This document shows, piece by piece, positions 54,701 through 64,000 of a stretch of DNA of 64,000 nucleotides. The stretch's first letter is position 1. Each line of letters starts with the position of its first letter. The stretch comes from Sinotaia quadrata (lineage: Eukaryota > Mollusca > Gastropoda > Architaenioglossa > Viviparidae): the NCBI GenBank assembly GCA_028829895.1, contig CM054177.1:73813663-73877662 (forward strand), in the 5' to 3' direction. The notes beneath the pieces were generated by a model, which was given only the letters and a program-made list of their open reading frames with translations, was not told the origin of the DNA and did no database searches. Both the position numbers and the translations under genes were made by a program.

Positions 54701-57700
54701 ATAAACTGTTTTAAAATCAGACTTCATAAGAATACTAAGTAGGCTTTATCAACAGGACTTTTCACACTAGAGTGCAGCCAGAATAATGAAGCCTGTGTAT
54801 ATATAGCACACTTTCACTGACATTAAATTAGCTTCTAACTTTCAGATATTGCATTCACTGATGTGTTTGCATAGGAAAGTAGTAAATTTATATTGGTCAA
54901 AGCCATACAAATTCTGATATGGAAGGAAGAACACAGCTTGCTTGAATATAACCCATATGATATATAACAGTGAATTATTGCAGTTGCTAAAGGGAGGGGG
55001 TGGGGTTCTGATTGGATTGAAGTACATGTACCATTGACTGTGTGAGCTACAAATAAGAATGAATATTTTAAAGCATCTATGTTTCGCAGCAACTGATTCT
55101 ATGGTAACTGGTGACAATTAATCCATCCAAAAACTTGAGCAATGCAGTGACCATGTGTAAAACACATTAAGCATTTAACCAATAAATATTAATAAAACTT
55201 TAGACAACATGAAAAGGGGAAAAGGAAGTAAGTGAAACCATAATTAAGCAAAATATGTTAATTAATAGGTTTGCTTACTAAAATTCAACAAAAGCTGTTA
55301 GAAACAAAGAAAAATGTTCACTATTTAGATAACATACAAGTTACAACCATTGACATAAAGTGTTTTAAGAAAAGAAATCCATTTACTGACATGCCATTAA
55401 ATATATTATTGTTTTAATTATAAATTATTTTTAGGAAAATCAAGAAATGTATGATTTTTTTTTTAAAAGTGCTTTCAAGTAAGGATTGGTAATAGCTGTT
55501 TAATGTAGAAGACATTTTATTGTTAACAAATACTATTATTCAGTATTATTATCTGCTTTAAGAAAAGTTGTTTTTTTTTACTAGAGGTATATTACTTACT
55601 ATTGTAAAGTAATTTTTGTTATCACATTTAAGTGACAAAATTAAATCCCACAGAAAATAGGGTTCAGTTTATTTATTATTTTATTTATGTCACCATTACA
55701 AAGTCAATGCAGGTTGTCTGAATGTACTTTCCAATTTTAGTAATACAAGAGGATAGGGGGAAAAATAACTAATCTATAGTTTTCACACAATTTTGTGATT
55801 GTAACTATGACAAAGCAGTTGAACCAATTTTTTTTAAAATCTTGACAACAAAATTATAACAAAAGTCAAACAGGCAATGATATACAATATGGTTATACAT
55901 ATTTTCTTTCTTTTTTTCCTTTCTGTTTAAAAAAAATACTGATACAAATTCACTGAAATTTTTGCAAGAATGGTCTAACTGATTCAAGGGTCAGGTCACA
56001 TTAAGCATTTGAGTATTTTTTTTTCAACTCACAAATTCTTATATGAAACAACAGAATTACAGACATACAAAAGTTAATAACATTATAATAACAACTCTAG
56101 TCCATGGTCAGAGTATTCTGGCTCTAGCGATGGGCATGAACTCTAGACCACCCTAATTTATTCAGTAAAAGCAAAACAATTTTTAATGAATATTTATTTT
56201 CTCAATTAAAATTTCATATCTCATAGACTCCCCCCACCCTTCTTTCTCTTTCATTTTAATTTTATTTAAGGAAAATATCTTTCTTTAAAGCCCATCAAGG
56301 ATGCTAAAGTTGAGAGAGCTTGGGTTTGGTTATGCCAAAATAAATCAGACATTTAGCGTAGGGAGGATATAGTGAAAATAAAGTGCAATGAACTTGGTCC
56401 AAAATAGGCAATTAAAAAAATCAATCAGTTAATCCAAGTAACCATATGTGTTCATTTTCTTCCAAGAAATTGTCTTTGGTAGTGATAATCAAGATGTGAA
56501 CAAAATGGTTAGTGACAAAGACTTTTAGGTAAAATTACATGTCAAAATGTGAAAAAGCCATAGGCATCTGTTTATATTCCAAAATTTAAAATAAAAAAAG
56601 TACAAAGAGAATTACTTTATTAAAAATTACTTAAAATTTGATTTTTTATGATTTTATCCATTTACCTACAAAATTGGAATTTGCACAAAGGCAACAAATT
56701 TTGAAATCCAAAAAATCCTTCATCCATGATACCAAGTTAGGCAGTATTTAAAAATGTCAGAATATATGTTGAGTGTGCATTAGGAGACCAGAGACTTTGC
56801 TGAGGTAACTAGTGATTACCAGCATTCAAGATCTATTATCATATATACCTGATAAAATTAAATAAAATGCCGAAGAGATAATTAACAGTAGTCATGTTAT
56901 CATTTCCTCTGCTGGTACCTCATCACCCAGACTTTCTGCTACTGTATGCACATTTAGACACCATCAAGCAAAACTTAATGTACAAGCACAGCCAACAGAC
57001 ATAGATGTGTATAATAGAATTCTGATGCAACTAAAACAGTAAGAAAGAATAATTTAAAAGAGACAATATCCATGCAATTAGAAAAATATTCCGAGTGTAT
57101 ATTTAACTAAAATGGCTACCTAATCAAAATGTAAGTGAAAAATGTTTCTGTATAAAAATCAAACAGAAAAGTCCGAGTTGATATGTAGATGGTCTTTTTT
57201 AAAATATCGGAATGGATGACCATCGTCACCGACAATTGAGAGTTTACATGCACCTATCATTCACTACTTTGCAACATTATTCTCTGCTGCACACTGTTAC
57301 AAGAGCTTAAAGGGAAAAAGATAATTATAACTGTCAAATGTAGTATTGTGAAGTCTTTCAATTGTTGATTTCCATAGTAATGTTAAGGCGTTATTAAGAG
57401 AACCACCTGACAGGAAAAAGTCTCAAGTCAGCAAAACATATGTTGCTCTAGTGTAGACCAAGAAGAGTTTCAAATGGTGACATATTAGTGTACACATAAT
57501 GAAGCCCCAAGACAAGAGTGAGCAATGAATATCAAGTTGATTCTTTCAGAATAACTGATAAATAACATGCTTGTTTTGCAGTGACAGTATCTTTAATTGG
57601 CAAAGATTAAATTAACAAGCTTTTCTTTTTCTCTGTACCTAATCATAGCCAAGATTGAGAGCTGCCTCCAACTCCAAAGAAATAAAATAATGAAAGACTG

Positions 57701-60187
57701 ACAAGAGAGATTACACAAATATATTCTTTGCACTCATTCATCAGTTTTGTTAGCTAAAGATAAAAAGGGAGCCAAATCAGGTGTCTAAATATGAAACACA
57801 CACTCAACATCTTTTCTCAACAAAATTATGTACATGTAGATTGATGGACACAACTTTGTGTTTAAAAGCAATTGTCATACTAGGAAAACATTTTATTTTG
57901 TCACATCATGATATCAATAGCACACAAGCACGCACACACACACACACACCTGACTAGGATCAGACTTGATAATCACATCAAAAACATATTTTTATTAAAA
58001 ATTAACTTATTAAATGGCAATAAAAATTGAAGTAATAATAATTCTACCCTAAACACATTCGTATTTTACATTCGATATATATTGTGAGCAAAATATCATT
58101 TGAAAAGTGATACAAGATCTGAAGACTCAGAAGATACCTTGTTTATTTTATTGTAAAGTGTATACACATATTTCAATAAGCTGTTTTAGTTCTACTTCAG
58201 TTGTAAACACAATGATTTTACTACAGCCAACTCTATATCCATAAGGTCTCAATTCTATTTCAAATGTAAACATAATGATTTTATTACAGCCAACTCTCCA
58301 TAAATCAGTAGACTGAATCAATTCTGTAAACACAAAATAACTAATCCAACTCTCAATAAATCAGTAAGGTCTCAATTCTATTTCAACTGTAAACATAATG
58401 ATTTTTCCTTTTTACTGCAACCCTCAATAAATCAGCTCAGCTTTAACATACAGATATTTCTACAGCCAACTTCCAATAAATCAAGCTCTAAAGACCAAGT
58501 GAACTGAAATCCAAATCAAGCAAATAATTTGTATATAAACCTGCAATGAGTAATTTTAGTTAAAAGGTTAGGAAGGAAGCAATCCAAAGAAATGAAGCTA
58601 ACTTCAGCATCAATACTGTGCAAAAGCAAAACTATAGAAATACATAAAAAGTACATAAATCACCTAATAACAAATAACCACTGAATAACCAAATTGCACA
58701 GTCAAAATCTGTCTGCTGTTATGCAGATGAGAAAAGAGGACACGCACTTGCAAGAGATGCTCATGCAAATGACCAATTTCTCAGTCAAACTCGACAATAA
58801 ACTGAGCTGCATTCAACATAAGTTTGTCTTCCTTTGGTTTTAAATACATCAATTTCTTGTTAACTAAGGAATTTTTTCAGTTCTCTGGGCATTTTTCAAA
58901 TCATGCACTAATTTTACTTAATCAATCTCTTGAATGCTATGGACTATTTCAATGTTTCTTCCCTTCTGATATCATTACTCAAGCCAATGGGTCTCTTGCC
59001 AGTTACAAGTGTGTTGAGTAACCAAAAGGATGCTTATATTGTTTGTGGAGACCTAGCAAAGAAATATGACTAAAGAGTCATGTCCAATTTCTTCTGAGAA
59101 TATGTGTCATGCATGCTACATGAAATTTAATCTGAAATTATCCAAGACTGAAATGATGATCACGATAAGCTGTGAGTCATGGTATAATTTTTAAGTTATC
59201 AAAACTTCAAGTGGACATGCACATTTTTTAACCCTTTAGGGCATATTTATGATAGTCCCAGTGTGAACTACTTCTGTGTATCCTGCTTTCATTACCTACA
59301 CCTTTTCGTTACCTAATGTCTGTTATGAATTGGTCAAGATTTCAAAACGGAAGATAATGTAAAAATTGAAAACATTTAGAATATCTTGTTTGAGAAAAAT
59401 GACTTTCTGCATTAAAGTACAACATTAAATTGCTCAGTGTTTTATTTAAATTATAGAAAAATTGAAACATATTTTTTTTACAATAATTTCAATCTCTCGA
59501 CTGTCTTTTGTTTTTCTTGAGATCTCTGCCTTACTGAAAGTTTGCCGTGTAAAGTATACACAAGAGGCAAACTTCAGAATGACAGAACATTAATGGGCAG
59601 TTGCTAAAGACAAGAACAGACAAAGGTACATAACTATCAAGGATAAGTCACTAATATGGAATATCACATTCAATATTAATGGTCTAGTCAAGCGAAAAGA
59701 AATCGGCTTTACAATGTACCCTTAAATTCTTTTGGCAAGACATATTGTGGAAAAAAGCTTTGGAAAAAAATTGCTAAAGTAAAACGTACATATTTCTGTT
59801 TGGTTCTATAAGCACATGCACCTTAAGCTATGCAAAAACAATTAAGTACCAACATAACATTAAGAGCATAACTTGCTCCTGTTTACATACCAGGAAAACT
59901 AGCTGAAAAGAGATTGGCAAAAGACTGGGGGAGGGGGGGAGAGGGAAAGACACACAGAGATAAGAAGGAGCAAAGTGCATTACAGTAAAAATACTTAAAA
60001 CTTTACAACCAAAAAGACACTACATAGATGGCTGTCAGTGAAGGAGACATTTACAGCACAAGAAACAACAATCAACAGCAAGTTCTGTGTATTACATATA
60101 ATTCATTTACTCCATGCTTCATCTACACAAACAAATTCTCTATCAGCTGCTGGGACAAGAAGCTATATCCATGTAGAGATTTTTATT
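51726..60187. other. Long AT-rich non-genic stretch
   Basis: No recognisable gene over 8.4 kb. Short open frames have no domain or splice support. Part is presumably the 3' UTR and 3' flank of the minus-strand ubiquitin protease gene. It contains a degenerate repeat at 58,170-58,440 and a CA run near 57,930. Confidence 0.55.
58170..58440. repeat. Degenerate minisatellite
   Basis: Recurring words TCAATTCTATTTCAA, TGTAAACATAATGATTTT and ACAGCCAACTCT with AATAAATCAG, in about four imperfect units. Confidence 0.8.
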
Positions 60188-60396
60188 TTAGTAGTAAAAG
60201 TCATAGTCATGACTACTATCAGCTTCTGCTTGTGTGCTGCAGTGGCTGGCATTTGGTGCATCCGCTACAATGGAGGTAGGAGATGGTGGTGGTGGGTGGT
60301 AAGGGACTAGTGCAAGACTCGTAGGCGTCATTAGAGGCTGAAAATCATCTTCAGCAAATGGGAACTCGTGTGGTGGAGTAAACTCTATGTCTAAGC
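60188..60396 (-). CDS. USP last exon (tail)
   Basis: The acceptor TTGGTTGTTGCAG gives two bases completing a Gly codon. 68 codons and TAA follow. Proline-rich, with no known domain seen. Confidence 0.8.
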
Positions 60397-60780
60397 CTGC
60401 AACAACCAAAAAATAAAAATAAAGAGCATATGATGTTGTTTCACTTTCAACTTGTGAATGGTCATGCAAAATAACAATGTGCATATTTTATGTTCATTTG
60501 CACTTTCAACTTGTATACATATATTTATTAAAATGTAGCAAATTACCTCACTGGGGAAATGAATGTGGCTTTTGTCTCTTCAAATAACAATGATGCAACA
60601 ACAACAAATGCATATTTGTTCACAATTTTTCTTTACCTAGCCGCTTGTAAAACAGGACATAGCCAGTGTCAAATTCAGTTTCTCCTGGCTTTTGCTGGGT
60701 CACGCTCTCATCATTGTAGTGGTACCATTCATGGGTGATTGGGTGGCATGTGAAGGCTGTATAGTGGCCTGAGTTGGCTC
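60188..60780 (-). CDS. Ubiquitin-specific protease, C-terminal end (partial gene)
   Basis: Two joined exons (60637-60780 and 60188-60396) code about 116 residues. The first carries the catalytic-histidine box of peptidase family C19 (GANSGHYTAFTCHP, then WYHYNDESV and TGYVLFYKR), which closes the USP catalytic fold. The second codes a 69-residue tail with PPPPSPTS and an acidic, Tyr-ending terminus (SSHDYDFYY). The Cys box and the rest must lie beyond the right edge. USPs remove ubiquitin from proteins; I cannot assign the paralogue. Confidence 0.88.
60637..60780 (-). CDS. USP penultimate exon (His box)
   Basis: 144 nt from a TTTATTTCATAG acceptor to a GTAAAG donor. The histidine in SGHYTA is the catalytic base, and ND in YNDESV is at the position of the usual supporting Asp/Asn. 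Confidence 0.88.
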
Positions 60781-63700
60781 CTATGAAATAAAAAATAGTT
60801 ATGAATTTCCAACTAGTCTTATCATACCCTAAGTAAGTAAATGTGAAATATAACCCATTCCCATAACTGCAAATGTTAAAACTGAGCGACATTTTGACCA
60901 AGCCGCCATAACTTGTCCAGCGTTAATGCATAACACATGCACTCTTTCTCGGTCCGTGGGTATGCGTGCGGTACAGTAATCTAAAAATAATAACTGTTTT
61001 CATGTAAGGGAGAGAACAAGGTTCATTTCCATACTAAATAATGCGCAGGAATTTCAAGATAAAGTGAAATAAGGTTAAACTTAAATTTTCTTAAATTCAT
61101 GGTGTTTCTGATAACATAGCAGCCTTAAAAGCTACCAGAAAATTGGAAAATTCTTCATCTGTAAGTCTATATAGTTTGTTTGAGACAAAAAAATACTGGA
61201 CGCGTACCGAATTGCGTTGACCGAAATCACTGAAGACTGTCAACAACAATGGCGGATTGTACCAAGCAGTTTTGTATTCAAATCGGCGACATTGAACCAG
61301 TTTCCACTTTGCAATCTCACACATCATTCTGTTTGAAGACGTTAGTTGCTAAGTTAAATCAATTATTTTCAGTTTTTAATGTGTACTTTTTCATTTAAAG
61401 GACTATATTAGCTGATAAATAAGAACTTTCAGGGTCTGTAGGCCTACAGTAGCATTCTTCTTTTGAAGGTGTTGAGGTTGAACACAGAAAATGGCCTTAT
61501 CCATAGCTTAAGTGTTGTATCATTCAATAGGGGAAAGATTTATTTTCAATATAATGCATTTGGTTTATTCAGATTGCACGTTATTTGTTTTTAATTCATT
61601 TTAATTTGTGGTCACGTGACCACTTTTTTCCATCTTTTACTGCATTAGCAGGGCACAGTATAAACAATGAGTAGATCATTAGATGGGTGCATAATAGGTT
61701 TCTTATTATTTAGTTATTATTTTTACCAGATTTTCTTTTCTTTTTTAAAATTCTGACACAAGTGAGTTACATATTTATTAGCTGTACTTTGCAAGCTTAT
61801 TTTCCCAGAATAAATATAAGAGTGAATTGATGATGCACATACTATTAGTATTACACGGCCAACACTATTGAATTTAACTTTGGTGGTGGTGGGTGAACTC
61901 TAAACATGACTTTATGAATTTTTATTCTTTATCCAAATCTTAAGTGTTGTACTATTCAATATGGGAAATTTTTATTTGCAATATAATGCATTTGATTTAT
62001 TCAGATAATTCTTTTATAAATCTTTTTATTTTGTGGTCATGCCACCACCTTTTCTTTTTCCTTCCATAGAATGGAACAATAGTAATTTAAAAAGGTGTAC
62101 ATTTTAATTTACATTTTTGTAATGTAATTACTCCAGTTAGCAACTGCTGGTTCAAGGAAAGAAGATGTAGCTGAGGTGAAACTGAAAGGGGACTATGTGT
62201 TATACTTGGACATTAAAATTATGCAGTTTTCAGTGAAGGCAGGGTGTAGAATGTTCCAGCAGTTAATAAGATAACAAAAGACTACCAATGTATTGCATCA
62301 GTCACTTAAGTTAGGCACCAACCTTGAAGATAAAGTTAACTGAGTTAGAACCTTTGTAAAGAAAACATTATGTAAGGTACAAATATTTTTTTGTAAGCAC
62401 ATAAGTGAAAAGATTGGCTGAGAAAAGAGGATGATGAGGTAATAAATGGCTATTTTTTACAGCAACTATGATTAGTATGAAGTTCTGTTGGTGTCCAGTG
62501 AAGGCAGATTGTGGAATAATGGTCTACCAGTAGATTGTATCACTTATTTAAGTTAAGCACCACAACATGAAACATGCTGTTGTGGAAAGCTAATAACTGC
62601 TTGCATACAGCATATAAGAACATGACTTGTGGTACCAAGTTAGACTTGATTAGAATCATTGAACTGAAAATTGTGTGAATGAGTGGCAAATGTCTGAACA
62701 TGTTTGTATAAAATATGGAGATTTCTTTATTGTGGTGAGTGTATTCTTAATATTGATCTTTCCAAACTGAATCCAATGGTACCAAAACCATCTCTATAGC
62801 TCAATTACAGGCAGAGAACCATCTCTGTAGCTCAATTACAAGCAGAGAATCATCTCTGTAGCTCAATAACTGGCAGAGAACCATCTCTGTAGCTCAATAA
62901 CTGGCAGAGAACCATCTCTGTAGCTTAATTACAGGTAGAGAACCATCTCTGTAGCTCAATTACAAGCAGAGAACCAACTCTATAGCTCAATTACAGGCAG
63001 AGTTATTACATTTTAAACATTTATAGTAGTTTTGTCCATTTTGTATTAACTGCATTAGAATGTTTTCCAACCCAAAAATGAATGCTAATTTTGACTGACA
63101 ATAAATTGGAAAATAACACTGCAAAGTCTCTTTAAAAAATTCAGCCATATATGTATGTTGGATACTACTTATCTGAAGAGTCTGAACTATATTGTTTATC
63201 ATTACTTCATCTTGTGGACCTTCAAAGTGAGCTATTTGTACAATTTCATTTTTAAGCATAAAAGTTTGCAAAAAATTAAATATTAAAAAAATTCATAATT
63301 TTGGTTCTAATTGAGTTATGAAATTGATTTTAGTATCATTGAAATCAGCAGAAAAAGTTCTATCTGTCTATATACTTGTAAATTATTAGTACTGATTTTG
63401 AAAAATGTTTGTAATACCTAATAAAACATTAAGATATGGTCAAAGGGACAAAAATCTAGGATGAGCAAATTTTTATGACTATTGGGAAAGTGTTTTCTCT
63501 TCATTCATTACTAGGTATTTTTTTCACTTGTGGAATTGTTTAATGCTTTTGGACTAGTCCACTGTAATTCGTTGAATTCAGTAGTTGGCATGATGTCTTG
63601 AATGAGTTAAAAGAATATTATGTCGTTTTATGATCTGTATTTTATTATTCTTGCTGATGCTTATGAGGTATGAATTATTTTTTGTATGGTTTATTAAAAT

Positions 63701-64000
63701 AAATTCCAATTGTCATTATTCACTTATGAAAGTGGCTGATCTGACATTAAGAGAACTGAGCATTTAAATAATGCCAGCTCTTAAACTGTAATAGTTTTGA
63801 AAAATGAATCCAATTTATAATATAGAGGACTGATCGAAGAAGAAAGTAATCATATTGTTATCATCATCTTGAATCTGGGCAAGGCATTGTGTGGTATACC
63901 TCTGGTGATTGTTTAATGACAAAAGAACTCTGGCCTCAGGACATGTTTATGGAGGTGATTGGGAGAGGTGTAGGATTATGGAGGTGGCCTTCTAATATGT
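60781..64000. other. USP intron or flank, no further exon recognised
   Basis: AT-rich. Open frames at 61097-61327 and 62987-63271 on the minus strand have no USP motif or matching splice phase. A 31-bp minisatellite lies at 62,778-63,003. Confidence 0.5.
62778..63003. repeat. 31-bp minisatellite, about seven copies
   Basis: The unit reads ACCATCTCTGTAGCTCAATT then ACAGGCAGAGA, with ATAACTGG and GTAGAG variants. Confidence 0.95.

Noticed and set aside
61097..61327. 76-codon minus-strand frame as an upstream USP exon
   Set aside because: No USP motif, and I could not find splice sites in a phase matching the His-box exon.

Overview
The window looks like AT-rich nuclear DNA from an invertebrate animal: genes split by GT-AG introns, kilobase-scale introns, abundant CA, GA, GATA and AAAG microsatellites, many unrelated minisatellites and several transposable elements. 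A marine lophotrochozoan such as a mollusc is my guess from repeat style and the kind of LTR element present; nothing in the sequence proves it. No bacterial gene organisation, tRNA, rRNA or CRISPR array was seen.

Layout: 1-12.8 kb is non-genic and repeat-rich, with two diverged copies of one dispersed repeat family that each carry or neighbour minisatellites. 12.9-29.9 kb (+ strand) holds a multi-exon gene that I assembled from splice sites. Ten coding exons join with consistent phases into about 1,317 residues: a signal peptide, a VPQ-rich repeat region, a long array of 10-residue NMPGEMLSEI-like repeats, an RRKR furin-type site, a short cadherin-like module, one transmembrane helix and a cytoplasmic tail with three tyrosines exactly 22 residues apart. 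I do not recognise it as a described family, and it is the best candidate here for something undescribed. 29.9-34.8 kb is the space between this gene and the convergent next one.

34.8-48.6 kb (- strand) holds a complete five-exon pseudouridine-5'-phosphatase gene (PUDP/HDHD1, 229 residues). Its last intron contains a full-length LTR retrotransposon (35,486-45,146) inserted antisense to the gene with a 5-bp target duplication and nearly identical LTRs. Its pol order is integrase before reverse transcriptase, as in the Gmr1 group of Ty3/gypsy-like elements. A 1,385-bp DNA transposon with 14-bp terminal inverted repeats interrupts the integrase zinc finger, and that transposon itself contains rearranged pieces of a related retroelement.

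48.6-60.2 kb has no recognised gene. It holds the PUDP upstream region, a degraded LTR relic, an inverted third copy of the dispersed repeat family, and AT-rich DNA. 60.2-60.8 kb (- strand) carries the last two coding exons of a ubiquitin-specific protease gene whose remainder lies beyond the right edge. The genes appear functionally unrelated. All gene models are read by eye from splice signals, frame and family motifs, with no transcript evidence.
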